Below the pieces are notes generated by a model. That model was not told where the DNA came from and ran no database searches. It was given only the letters and a program-made list of their open reading frames with translations. A DNA stretch of 64,000 nucleotides from Mesorhizobium sp. (GTDB taxonomy: Bacteria > Pseudomonadota > Alphaproteobacteria > Rhizobiales > Rhizobiaceae). Position numbers and translations under genes: made by a program. Shown piece by piece: positions 17,799-26,253 of this stretch. Every line of letters begins with the position of its first letter. Positions within the stretch are counted from its first letter, which is position 1. Location: NCBI GenBank assembly GCA_027492275.1, contig JAPUFC010000042.1, positions 1 to 64,000 on the forward strand, given 5' to 3'.

Positions 17799-19925
17799 AT
17801 GACATCCGCATCCGCATTCCCCGCCCTCGAGGCGCCCCGCGCCGAACAGCATCCGGTGTCGGACGTTCGCCACGGCATCCTGCGCACCGACGAATTCGCC
17901 TGGCTGCGCGCCGGCAACTGGCAGGAGATGTTCCGCGACCCCGCCACGCTCGATCCGGCGATCCGCGCCCATCTGGAGGCTGAAAACGCCTATCAGGCGG
18001 CGATGATGGCGGATACGGCGGCGCTGCGCGAGGCGCTGTTCGCCGAGATGAAGGGCCGCATCAAGGAGGACGATTCTTCCGTGCCGATGAAGGACGGCCC
18101 CTTCGCCTACGGCTCCTCCTACAGGACCGGCGGCGAGCAGCCGCGCATGTTCCGCACCCCGCGCGACGGCGGCGCGGAGGAGATCATCCTCGACGGCGAT
18201 CTGGAGGCCGAGGGCAAGCCGTATTTCCGCATCGGCGGGTCGGACCATTCGTCGGACCACCGCAGGCTCATCTGGTCCTACGACGACACCGGCTCGGAGT
18301 TCTATTCGCTCAAGGTGCGCGACCTCGACACAGGCGCGGACATCGCCGACATCATCCCCGACAGCGGCGGCTCGGGCGTGTGGGACGCGGCCGATGACGG
18401 CTTCTTCTACACGCGCCTCGACCCCAACCACCGGCCGTCGAAGATTTTCTTCCACCGTCTCGGCACCGAGGTTTCCGAGGATCGGCTGGTCTACGAGGAA
18501 ACCGATCCCGGCTTCTTCATGAGCGTGGGCGGCACGCGCTCGAACGACTGGATCATGATCGGCATCAACGACCACGAGACCACCGAATACCGGCTGATCC
18601 CGGCCAGCCGGCCGGACGCCGAACCGATGCTGGTCGCGGCGCGCGAGAACGGCCTGCAGTACGATCTGGAGGAAGGCGGCGACGTCTTCTTCATCCTCAC
18701 CAATGCCGATGGCGCGAAGGATTTCAAGATCATGACCGCGCCGGTCACGGCGCCGGGACGCGAGAACTGGGTCGAACTCGTCCCGCACGAGGAAGGCCGG
18801 CTGATCCTCTCCGTCCTCGGCTTCAAGGATTTCCTCGTGCGGCTGGAACGCAAGGACGGCCTGCCGCGCATCGTCGTGCGCGAGCGCGACGGCGGCGAGG
18901 AGCACGTCATCGCCTTCGACGAGGAGGCCTATTCGCTCGGCCTGTCCGGCTCCTACGAATACGACACGGACGTGATCCGCTTCTCCTACTCCTCGATGAC
19001 GACCCCGGCGCAGGTGTTCGACTACGACATGCGCGGCCGCACCCGCACCCTGCTCAAGACGCAGGAGGTTCCCTCCGGCCACGACCAGGCGCATTACGTC
19101 ACCCGCCGGCTGATGGCGCCCTCGCATGACGGCGAGCTCGTGCCGATCTCGCTCATCCACCACCGCGACACGCCGCTCGACGGCACCGCGCCCTGCCTGC
19201 TCTACGGCTACGGCTCCTACGGCATCACCATCCCGGCCGCCTTCAACACCAACAGCCTGTCGCTCGCCGATCGCGGCTTCGTCTACGCCATCGCCCATAT
19301 CCGCGGCGGCAAGGACAAGGGCTATCACTGGTACGAGGACGGCAAGCGCGACAGGAAACAAAACACCTTCCTCGACTTCATCGCCGCCGCGAAGCATCTG
19401 GTCGGCCAGCGCTACACCGCGCACGACCGCATCGTCGCGCAGGGCGGCTCGGCCGGCGGCATGCTGATGGGCGCGGTCGCCAACATGGCGCCGGAAGCCT
19501 TCGGCGGCATCATCGCGGAGGTGCCCTTCGTCGACGTGCTGAACACCATGCTGGACGACACGCTGCCGCTGACCCCGCCGGAATGGCCGGAATGGGGCAA
19601 CCCGATCGAGTCGGCGGACGACTACCGCACCATCGCGGCCTATTCGCCCTACGACAATGTCGGGCCGCATGCCTATCCGCCGATCCTCGCGCTGGCCGGG
19701 CTGACAGACCCGCGCGTCACCTACTGGGAGCCGGCCAAGTGGGTGGCGCGGCTGCGGGTGCGCGGCCGTGGTGGCAATCCGGTGCTGTTCAAGATCAACA
19801 TGCAGTCCGGCCATGCCGGCGCATCCGGCCGCTTCTCGCGGCTGGAGGAGATCGCCTACGCCTACGCCTTCGCGCTCAAGGTGACGGGCAAGGCGGACAC
19901 ACAACCCAAGCCGCGCGTCGGCTGA
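17799..19925 (+). CDS. ptrB: S9 family peptidase, oligopeptidase B
   Basis: This protein of 708 residues has the prolyl-oligopeptidase fold: an N-terminal beta-propeller of about 400 residues and a C-terminal alpha/beta hydrolase. The catalytic triad is Ser551 (GGSAGGM), Asp637 (LTDPRV) and His672 (SGHAGAS). Oligopeptidase B cuts short peptides after Arg or Lys, usually in the cytoplasm, and no signal peptide is seen. The ATG at 17799 was chosen because the longer frame overlaps the divergent SH3 gene and adds 58 residues with no family match. YGSYGITIPAAFN and AHIRGGKDKGYHWYEDGK are further family motifs. Confidence 0.93.
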   Translation: MTSASAFPALEAPRAEQHPVSDVRHGILRTDEFAWLRAGNWQEMFRDPATLDPAIRAHLEAENAYQAAMMADTAALREALFAEMKGRIKEDDSSVPMKDGPFAYGSSYRTGGEQPRMFRTPRDGGAEEIILDGDLEAEGKPYFRIGGSDHSSDHRRLIWSYDDTGSEFYSLKVRDLDTGADIADIIPDSGGSGVWDAADDGFFYTRLDPNHRPSKIFFHRLGTEVSEDRLVYEETDPGFFMSVGGTRSNDWIMIGINDHETTEYRLIPASRPDAEPMLVAARENGLQYDLEEGGDVFFILTNADGAKDFKIMTAPVTAPGRENWVELVPHEEGRLILSVLGFKDFLVRLERKDGLPRIVVRERDGGEEHVIAFDEEAYSLGLSGSYEYDTDVIRFSYSSMTTPAQVFDYDMRGRTRTLLKTQEVPSGHDQAHYVTRRLMAPSHDGELVPISLIHHRDTPLDGTAPCLLYGYGSYGITIPAAFNTNSLSLADRGFVYAIAHIRGGKDKGYHWYEDGKRDRKQNTFLDFIAAAKHLVGQRYTAHDRIVAQGGSAGGMLMGAVANMAPEAFGGIIAEVPFVDVLNTMLDDTLPLTPPEWPEWGNPIESADDYRTIAAYSPYDNVGPHAYPPILALAGLTDPRVTYWEPAKWVARLRVRGRGGNPVLFKINMQSGHAGASGRFSRLEEIAYAYAFALKVTGKADTQPKPRVG

Positions 19926-19953
19926 ACCCGACTTTCATCCCGGTGGGCAAACA

Positions 19954-20337
19954 ATGCTTCTGATCGACGTCTATCTCGACCGCTCCGCCATCGAAGGCAT
20001 CGGCGTCTTCGCCAAGCGCGCCATCCCCAGGGGCACGATGGTGTGGCAGCTTCACCCCGAATTCGACCGGATGATCGAGACCAGTCTCTACGAAAGCCAG
20101 ACCGGCGCGGTGAAAAGCTATCTCGACCGCTACGCCTATCCGAGCCGGGCCAATGCCGGCCACATCGTCTTCGAAGCCGACGACGCGCGCTACATGAACC
20201 ACTCCGACGATCCCAATGTCGACGTCTCGCGCGAGGACAGGGCCTTCGCGCTCAGGGACATCGCGGCCGGCGAGGAGATCACCTGCGACTACAACCACTT
20301 CTTCGATGACGGGTTCGAGTTTCTGGGGGATCGGTAG
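19954..20337 (+). CDS. Small SET-domain protein
   Basis: This protein of 127 residues is built almost wholly of a SET domain. Visible motifs are EGIGVFAKRAIPRGT at the start, ARYMNHSDDPNV (the Asn-His motif that contributes to S-adenosylmethionine binding) and GEEITCDYNHFF, with the conserved catalytic Tyr. SET enzymes methylate lysine in proteins; bacterial members have few known substrates. It follows the peptidase gene by 28 bases and may be co-transcribed with it. No pre-SET or post-SET Cys cluster is present. Confidence 0.85.
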   Translation: MLLIDVYLDRSAIEGIGVFAKRAIPRGTMVWQLHPEFDRMIETSLYESQTGAVKSYLDRYAYPSRANAGHIVFEADDARYMNHSDDPNVDVSREDRAFALRDIAAGEEITCDYNHFFDDGFEFLGDR

Positions 20338-20360
20338 ACGGTGCGATGCCGGATCGTCGC

Positions 20361-20522
20361 CGTGCGTCCTTCGAGGCTCGCTCCGCTCGCACCTCAGGAT
20401 GAGGGATGTTGGAGCCAGCCTTCAGAATGAGGGATGTAGGAGCCAACTTTCAGGATGAGAGGTTCAAGACCCAGCTTTCCTCATCCTGAGGTGCGAGCGG
20501 AGCGAGCCTCGAAGGACGCACG
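20361..20522. repeat. Composite repeat: 43-bp inverted repeat around three 28-bp units
   Basis: The arms at 20361-20403 and 20480-20522 are perfect reverse complements over 43 bases. They begin cgtgcgtccttcgaggctcg, and the arm contains the self-complementary stretch gctcgctccgctcgc. Between the arms lie three imperfect 28-base tandem units (20397-20424, 20425-20452, 20453-20480), each starting g(a/g)atgag. The repeat fills the gap between the convergent SET and cytochrome genes. The arm resembles dispersed intergenic palindromes of Rhizobiales genomes. It could fold into a long hairpin in RNA. Confidence 0.9.
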
Positions 20523-20535
20523 ACGAAGCAGCGGC

Positions 20536-21459
20536 CTACCCGCCCCCGCCATGCGGCGGGACAGCCTTCAGATAGGCGGCGATCGCCGCGCGATCCTCGG
20601 GCGTCAGTTCGGCCATGTTCTTCTGCACGTCGGCCATCGCGCCGCCCACCACGTCGAACTCCGGCGTGAAGCCGGTTTCCAGATAGGCGACGATGTCGTC
20701 CTCCGACCACGTCGCCAAGGCGGCGCCCGGCGTGATGTTCGGCACGGTGCCGCCGCCCTCGGCCGCCGGCGCGCCCGCCAGCCACAGGGCCCTGTCCGTG
20801 CCGCCGTCGAAGCCGCGCCGCGTGTGGCATTCGCCGCAGTGGCCCGGCCCCTCCACCAGATAGCGGCCGAGCTTGACGGGCTCGGGCGCGTCGGCCGCCA
20901 GCGCCACCACCGGCGACGCGTCGAGATGGAGCCGCTTCCACAGGCCGATGCCGCGCCGGACATTGAACGGGAAATCGAGCGCATGGTCGGCCGTCCGTCC
21001 CTCGATGGAAGGCGTCGTCTTCAGGAAGGCGTAGAGATCGCCGACATCGGCCGGGTTCATGCGCGCGTAGGAGGCATAGGGAAAGGCCGGGTAGAAGTGT
21101 TCGCCCGAAGGCGACACGCCCCGCATCATGGCGTTGGCGAAATCGGCGGCCGACCAGCCGCCGATGCCGTCCTGCGGATGCTGGGAGATGTTCGGCACCA
21201 CGAAGGTGCCGAACGGCGTCTTGAGCTCGCGCCCGCCGGCCAGCGCGAAGCGATCGTCGCCCTCCGCGCCCGGCCGCGCATGGCAGGAGGAGCAGCCGCC
21301 TGCGAAGAAGATCCGGCGTCCCCGCTCCGCGTCGCCCGGAGCGGCGGCGGCCAGCGTCGCCGCGTCGAGCCGCACGGGAGCCGACAGCATCCACCCCGCG
21401 CCGGCGCCCGAAGCGCCGAGCGCGACGGCGGCAATGGCGAGTTTCCCGAGAACACCCAT
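20536..21459 (-). CDS. Di-heme cytochrome c
   Basis: The protein has 307 residues. A signal or anchor helix at about 5-25 sends it to the periplasm. Two CXXCH heme c sites are seen: CSSCH at 56-60 and CGECH at 208-212. The arrangement of two cytochrome c domains resembles the subunit of alcohol/aldehyde/gluconate dehydrogenase-type complexes (ARMNPADVGDLYAFLKTTP is typical). It is 20 bases after the cytochrome c'-like gene and probably in one transcript. No dehydrogenase large subunit is adjacent, so its electron donor is unknown. Confidence 0.88.
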   Translation of the reverse strand: MGVLGKLAIAAVALGASGAGAGWMLSAPVRLDAATLAAAAPGDAERGRRIFFAGGCSSCHARPGAEGDDRFALAGGRELKTPFGTFVVPNISQHPQDGIGGWSAADFANAMMRGVSPSGEHFYPAFPYASYARMNPADVGDLYAFLKTTPSIEGRTADHALDFPFNVRRGIGLWKRLHLDASPVVALAADAPEPVKLGRYLVEGPGHCGECHTRRGFDGGTDRALWLAGAPAAEGGGTVPNITPGAALATWSEDDIVAYLETGFTPEFDVVGGAMADVQKNMAELTPEDRAAIAAYLKAVPPHGGGG

Positions 21460-21479
21460 GCGACGGCTGACGAGAACGC

Positions 21480-21908
21480 CTACAGGCGATAGGCCTGGTG
21501 GCAGGCGGCGCAGTTCTGGCCGACGGCGCCGAAGGTCGCCTTGAGCTGGTCGAGGTCCTGCGGCGCGGCGGCGACGGCGGCCGCCGTATCGGCCTTGAAC
21601 TTGTCGATGGCCGCCTGGAAGCCCGCCATATCCTCCCAGATTTTCGGCGACGACTTCGTGTCGCCCTTGTCGCTGCCGGCTGGCCACAGCACCGCCGGGT
21701 CCATCTTGGCCGCGTCGTCGGCGAGCGTCTTCAGCGCGTCGAGCGCCACGGCGGCATCGAAGGGCTGCGCGCCGCGCACCATCGGGGCGATCTTGCCGAC
21801 CGCCGCGCCGTTCGCCTTCATCAGCGCCTTGCGGTCCGCGATCGGATCGGCGATGGCGGCCGAACCAGCCAAGGCCAGGGCCGAGATGGCGAGGACAAGC
21901 TTTCTCAT
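21480..21908 (-). CDS. Cytochrome c'-family protein (cytochrome c-556 type)
   Basis: This protein of 142 residues has a signal peptide of 20 residues (VLAISALALAGSAAIA, cleaved before DPI). The mature protein is a predicted four-helix bundle with a single C-terminal heme site CAACH at 133-137, the layout of cytochrome c'/c-556. The ATG at 21908 was chosen because it begins the signal peptide; an upstream frame start was rejected. Such proteins carry electrons or bind NO in the periplasm. It is the first gene of a two-gene unit with the di-heme cytochrome. Confidence 0.9.
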   Translation of the reverse strand: MRKLVLAISALALAGSAAIADPIADRKALMKANGAAVGKIAPMVRGAQPFDAAVALDALKTLADDAAKMDPAVLWPAGSDKGDTKSSPKIWEDMAGFQAAIDKFKADTAAAVAAAPQDLDQLKATFGAVGQNCAACHQAYRL

Positions 21909-22025
21909 GCGGAATCTCCGGTTGCATTTCGGATCGTTGCGGAACGCTAACGACAAAGCCCTGCTGCTTTCATCAAACTTCGCGTTCACGCTTGCGTGAT
22001 GTCCCGATGGCGACGCGGCCGGCAT

Positions 22026-22052
22026 AAAAAAACCCCGGACGGAGCCGGGGTT
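22026..22052 (-). terminator. Rho-independent terminator of sodB
   Basis: On the minus strand AACCCCGG, a six-base loop, and CCGGGGTT run into a tract of seven T in total (complement of 22026-22032). It lies 13 bases after the sodB stop. Confidence 0.85.
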
Positions 22053-22065
22053 CTTTCGGATGGCC

Positions 22066-22665
22066 TCAGGCGGCCTTTTCGTAGAGTTCCTGGACGTAGT
22101 CCCAGTTGATCAGGCTGTCGACGAACGCCTCGAGATATTTCGGCCGGGCGTTGCGATAGTCGATGTAATAGGAGTGCTCCCACACGTCGACGCCGAGGAT
22201 CGGCGTGCCGCCGTGCACCAGCGGGTTCTCGCCGTTCGGGGTCTTGGAGATTTCCAGCTTACCATTCTTCACGGAGAGCCAGGCCCAGCCGGAGCCGAAC
22301 TGCGTCGTGCCGGCGGCGATGAAGTCGGTACGGAACTTGTCGTAGCCGCCGAGATCGCCGTCCACCGCCTTGGCCAGCCTGGAAGGCAGCTTGTTGCCGC
22401 CGCCGCCCTTCTTCATCCACTTCCAGAAATGGACGTGGTTGTAATGCTGCGCGGCGTTGTTGAAGAGACCGGCGTTCTTGCCGAAGGACTGCTTGACCAC
22501 CTCTTCGAGCGACAGCTTGTCCATGCCGGCCTCGGCGGCAAGCTTGTTGCCGTTGTCGACATAGGCCTTGTGGTGCTTGTCGTGGTGGTATTCCAGCGTC
22601 TCCTTGGACATGAAGGGCTGGAGCGCCTCGTAGTCATAGGGCAATGCAGGCAGTTCGAAAGCCAT
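22066..22665 (-). CDS. sodB: Superoxide dismutase (Fe/Mn)
   Basis: The protein has 199 residues and is full length. It converts superoxide to oxygen and hydrogen peroxide in the cytoplasm; no signal peptide is present. Metal ligands by family position are His27 (EYHHDKHH), His77 (YNHVHFW), Asp160 and His164 (DVWEHSYYIDY). Gln73 in NNAAQHYNH is the outer-sphere Gln position found in Fe-type enzymes, although the GGG motif before KLPS is shared by several types, so metal use is not certain. It is monocistronic with its own terminator. Confidence 0.95.
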   Translation of the reverse strand: MAFELPALPYDYEALQPFMSKETLEYHHDKHHKAYVDNGNKLAAEAGMDKLSLEEVVKQSFGKNAGLFNNAAQHYNHVHFWKWMKKGGGGNKLPSRLAKAVDGDLGGYDKFRTDFIAAGTTQFGSGWAWLSVKNGKLEISKTPNGENPLVHGGTPILGVDVWEHSYYIDYRNARPKYLEAFVDSLINWDYVQELYEKAA

Positions 22666-22896
22666 GGTCGTACTCCTTCTCGATGAAATCCGGTCCAGCC
22701 GGTGAAGAGGCGGGTTGTGACACCGTCACCTGACATGTTGCTTTGCGTTCGGGTGGTCAACCCCCAAGATGGCGAATGCGCTCCTTTCCAATAGAGCGCC
22801 GCAGCCGTTTTTTCCATCGGCCTGACGGGAAATCGCCGCACCGCGCGGGCTTGACCTGACGCGGGCGAAGGTTTCGACTGGCGGGGAGAGATTCCG

Positions 22897-23559
22897 ATGA
22901 CCCATACCGCCTACGTCTTCGACGCCTACGGCACGCTATTCGACGTGCATTCCGCCGTGCGCCGCCATGCCGCCGAGATCGGCCCGGACGGCCAGCTCTT
23001 CTCCACCATCTGGCGCGCCAAGCAGCTCGAATATTCCTGGGTGCGGACGCTGATGGGCGCCTACCAGGATTTCTGGCAGCTCACGGAACAGTCGCTCGAC
23101 TTCGCCTTCGCCAGCGTGCCGAGCGTCGATCCGGCCCTGCGCGAGAAGCTGCTCGACGCCTATTGGCATCTGGACTGCTACCCGGAAGTGCCCGCGGTAC
23201 TGAAAGCGCTCAAGTCCGACGGGGCGCGCATCGCCATCCTGTCCAACGGCTCGCCCGCCATGCTGGCATCCGCGGTGAAGTCGGCGGCGCTGGACCGGGT
23301 CATCGACGACGTCTTCTCGGTGGACGGCCTGAAAAAGTTCAAGACCCATCCGTCCGTCTACGACCTCGTCACGACGGAATGGCGGCTCTATCCGGCGACC
23401 GTCTCCTTCCAGTCGTCGAACCGCTGGGACGTGGCCGGCGCCGGGAGGTTCGGCTTCCGCACCGTCTGGATCAACCGGCACAGCCAGCCGGACGAGTACC
23501 GCGACTTTCCGCCCGCCCTCGTCTTGCCTTCCCTCGCGGGGCTGATCGCCAGCGCCTGA
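22897..23559 (+). CDS. (S)-2-haloacid dehalogenase, type II
   Basis: This HAD-superfamily protein of 220 residues replaces the halogen of short 2-haloacids with hydroxyl. The residues known from L-2-haloacid dehalogenases are in place: nucleophile Asp9 (FDAYGTLFD), Arg40, Ser116 and Asn117 (LSNGSP), Lys149 (KTHPSVY), and Ser173/Asn175/Asp178 (SSNRWD). That pattern separates the family from ordinary HAD phosphatases. The natural substrate is not known from sequence. It has a ribosome binding site GGGGAGAG and stands alone, divergent from sodB. Confidence 0.9.
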   Translation: MTHTAYVFDAYGTLFDVHSAVRRHAAEIGPDGQLFSTIWRAKQLEYSWVRTLMGAYQDFWQLTEQSLDFAFASVPSVDPALREKLLDAYWHLDCYPEVPAVLKALKSDGARIAILSNGSPAMLASAVKSAALDRVIDDVFSVDGLKKFKTHPSVYDLVTTEWRLYPATVSFQSSNRWDVAGAGRFGFRTVWINRHSQPDEYRDFPPALVLPSLAGLIASA

Positions 23560-23709
23560 GCCGCACTGTTGCACTTGCGCCACAGTGCGGCGGCGCCACA
23601 GCTTCGCCTTGCTTTGCCCACCCTGACGCCCGTTTTGGGAACCACCTGTCCTGTTCGACGCTTGTTGGAGCGCGGCCATGTCTTCGCCGCCGTTTTTCAT
23701 GAGAGTACG

Positions 23710-24465
23710 ATGACAGATATCCGCCAGCCCCCTTTCAAACCCGGCATGACGCGCCGTCGCCTGCTGAGCTTCGCCGGAGCGGGGCTCGCGACCGCCGCTC
23801 TGTCGGGTTGCGCGACCGTCGGCCCCTACGAGCAGGCGCAGCCGGGGCCCGAAATCCTTCCCGAGCCGCCCGTGTCCGCCTATGCCTCCATGTACGGGCC
23901 GGTCTTCGACGAAGGTTTCGAGGTGCCGGCCATCCCCTGGCAGAAGATCGATCAGCGCTTCCTGCGCCAGGTCGTCCAGGACCCCACGGGCGAGCGCGCC
24001 GGCACGATCGTCGTCGATACGTCGCAGCATTTCCTCTATCTCGTGCTCGGCAACGGCCAGGCGATGCGCTACGGCGTCGGCCTCGGCCGCGCCGGCTTCG
24101 AATGGGAAGGGCGCGCCAACGTCCAGTGGAAGCAGAAATGGCCGAAATGGACACCACCGGCGGAGATGATCGCGCGCCAGCCGGAGCTGGAGAAATACGG
24201 CGTCGACTATGGCGGCATGCCGCCCGGCCTGATGAACCCGCTCGGCGCGCGCGCCCTCTACATCTTCCAGAACGGTGAGGACACGCTCTATCGCCTGCAT
24301 GGCTCGCCGGAATGGGCGTCCATCGGCAAGTCGGTTTCGTCCGGCTGCGTGCGGCTGATGAACCAGGACATCATCGACCTCTACGACCGGGTGCCCGGCA
24401 AGGCGCCGATCGTGGTCACGTCCGGCCTCGGCTACGCCGCCGCCGGCTCCAACCGCTACGGCTGA
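23710..24465 (+). CDS. L,D-transpeptidase, lipoprotein-type signal
   Basis: This protein of 251 residues has a YkuD catalytic domain with His197 (LHGSPEWASIGKS) and the nucleophile Cys213 (SSGCVRLMNQD). It cross-links peptidoglycan (3-3 links) or anchors proteins to it. The N-terminus has a twin-Arg stretch (TRRRLLSF) followed by a hydrophobic run and a lipobox LSGC with Cys34, so it could be a Tat-exported lipoprotein. The ATG at 23710 was chosen because the family signal starts there. Several paralogs of this type are usual in Rhizobiales, whose polar growth relies on such links. Confidence 0.88.
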   Translation: MTDIRQPPFKPGMTRRRLLSFAGAGLATAALSGCATVGPYEQAQPGPEILPEPPVSAYASMYGPVFDEGFEVPAIPWQKIDQRFLRQVVQDPTGERAGTIVVDTSQHFLYLVLGNGQAMRYGVGLGRAGFEWEGRANVQWKQKWPKWTPPAEMIARQPELEKYGVDYGGMPPGLMNPLGARALYIFQNGEDTLYRLHGSPEWASIGKSVSSGCVRLMNQDIIDLYDRVPGKAPIVVTSGLGYAAAGSNRYG

Positions 24466-24482
24466 TCCGGTCGACGGTCAGC

Positions 24483-24507
24483 GGCCGCCGCGAGGCTCGC
24501 GGCGGCC
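24483..24507. terminator. GC-rich hairpin between convergent genes
   Basis: The stem GGCCGCCGCGA (24483-24493) pairs perfectly with TCGCGGCGGCC (24497-24507) around a three-base loop. There is no T-tract on either side, so it is only a possible bidirectional terminator for the L,D-transpeptidase and HerA-like genes. Confidence 0.4.
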
Positions 24508-24517
24508 ACAGCGGCTT

Positions 24518-26110
24518 TCAAAGCCCCTTCTTGAGGCTGCCCAGAATGCCGCGCACCAGGGCGCGTCCGACCGAGGAGCCAACCGAGCGCACCACCGACT
24601 TGATCGCCGCCTCGGTGACGGTCTGGCGGTTCGAGGGCCTCGGCTGCGCGGGCGCACGCTGGCGCTGCTGCTGCGGCGGCGGGCTGGAATAGCCGCCGGA
24701 ATTGCGGTCCTGCGAGCCGCCGTCGAAATCCGGCAAGGTCCATTTCGAGCCGCCCTGGCTTCGGCCCTGCGCGGAACCCCTCGGCGGAGGGGCATCGGCG
24801 GCCTTCTCCTGCGCCCGCTTCTGGAGGATCTCAAAGGCGGATTCGCGGTCGATCGTCTCGTCGTACTGGCCCGAGACCGGGCTGTCGGCCATGACCTTGG
24901 CGCGCTCCTGCGCGGTGATCGGGCCCATGCGCCCGGCCGGCGGGCGGATCAGCGTGCGCTGCACCACCGACGGCACCGCCTTGGCGCCGAGCGTCGACAC
25001 CAGCGCCTCGCCGACGCCAAGCTGGGTGATCGCCGTCGCGCAGTCGAAATCCGGATTCGGGCGGAACGTGCCGGCGGCCGTCTTCACCGCCTTCTGCTCG
25101 CGCGGCGTGTAGGCGCGCAGCGCGTGCTGGATGCGGTTGCCGAGCTGCGCCAGCACCGTCTCGGGAATGTCGAGCGGGTTTTGGGTGACGAAATAGACGC
25201 CGACGCCCTTGGAGCGGATCAGGCGCACCACCTGCTCCACCCGGTCGACCAGGATCTTGGGCGCCTCGTCGAACAGCAGATGCGCCTCGTCGAAGAAGAA
25301 GACCAGCTTGGGCTTGTCCGGGTCGCCGACCTCGGGCAACGCCTCGAACAGCTCCGACAGCAGCCACAGCAGGAAGGTCGCGTAGAGGCGCGGATTCATC
25401 ATCAGCTTGTCGGCGGCCAGCACGTTGATCGCGCCGCGCCCGTCGCGCGTGGTCCGCATCAGGTCGGGAATGCGCAGCGCCGGCTCGCCGAAGAAGTTCT
25501 TGGCCCCCTGCTGCTCCAGCACCAGCAGGTTGCGCTGGATCGCGCCGACGGAGGGCTTCGTGACGTTGCCGTAGCGCTTGCTGAGCTCGTCGGCGCGCTC
25601 CGCGACGTTGGTCAGCAGCGCCTGCAGGTCCTTCAGGTCGAGCAGCAGCAGGCCCTCCTCGTCGGCGAGGCGGAAGACGATGTTCAAGATGCCTTCCTGC
25701 GCCTCGGAAAGGTTCATCAGGCGCGACAGGAGCAGCGGCCCCATCTCGGAGATCGTCGCGCGGATCGGGTGCCCCTGCTCGCCGAACAGGTCCCAGAAGA
25801 TCACCGGGAACTCCTGGAACTCATAGGGATCGAGCTTGATCGCCTCGGCGCGCGCCAGCAGAAAATCCTTCGCTTCGCCCATCATGGCGAGGCCGGACAG
25901 ATCGCCCTTGATGTCGGCGCAGAAGACCGGCACGCCCTGGTTGGAAAACCCTTCCGCGAGGATTTGCAGCGTCACGGTCTTGCCGGTGCCCGTCGCGCCG
26001 GTCACCAGCCCGTGGCGGTTGCCGTATTTGAGCAGCAGGCTTTCCGGCTGCTGGTAGCTATCGTCCGGCTTGCGGCTGGCGCCCAGGAAAATGCTCGTCT
26101 CGTCCGCCAC
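24518..26110 (-). CDS. HerA-like ATPase (DUF853)
   Basis: This protein of 530 residues belongs to the HerA/FtsK-type DUF853 family. Walker A is GATGTGKT at about 38-45 and Walker B is LVFFFDEAHLL at about 270-280. The HerA-like sensor and Arg segments (YFVTQNPLDIPETVLAQLGNR) follow. The C-terminal 100 residues are low complexity, rich in Pro, Gln, Ser and Gly, ahead of a final helix. The family is predicted to be a hexameric DNA-translocating ATPase, but the cellular role is not proven. No nurA nuclease gene is adjacent, so it is not an archaeal-type end-resection pair. Confidence 0.88.
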   Translation of the reverse strand: MADETSIFLGASRKPDDSYQQPESLLLKYGNRHGLVTGATGTGKTVTLQILAEGFSNQGVPVFCADIKGDLSGLAMMGEAKDFLLARAEAIKLDPYEFQEFPVIFWDLFGEQGHPIRATISEMGPLLLSRLMNLSEAQEGILNIVFRLADEEGLLLLDLKDLQALLTNVAERADELSKRYGNVTKPSVGAIQRNLLVLEQQGAKNFFGEPALRIPDLMRTTRDGRGAINVLAADKLMMNPRLYATFLLWLLSELFEALPEVGDPDKPKLVFFFDEAHLLFDEAPKILVDRVEQVVRLIRSKGVGVYFVTQNPLDIPETVLAQLGNRIQHALRAYTPREQKAVKTAAGTFRPNPDFDCATAITQLGVGEALVSTLGAKAVPSVVQRTLIRPPAGRMGPITAQERAKVMADSPVSGQYDETIDRESAFEILQKRAQEKAADAPPPRGSAQGRSQGGSKWTLPDFDGGSQDRNSGGYSSPPPQQQRQRAPAQPRPSNRQTVTEAAIKSVVRSVGSSVGRALVRGILGSLKKGL

Positions 26111-26253
26111 TGGCCACGTCTCCGCTTTCCGTTCCGGCCCCTAGCTATAGTTACTCGCGCATGGGGCGACAATGGCAAGGGTTGCAGCGGGCGGCGGGTT
26201 TTGGCATGTCATGGGGCAGTGCCCGAGCGGCGGGCCATGAGGTGCGGTCGGAC

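Noticed and set aside
17781-19904. A 707-residue minus-strand frame opposite the oligopeptidase B gene
   Set aside because: It is the antisense shadow of a high-GC gene; the plus strand has a full catalytic triad and family motifs.
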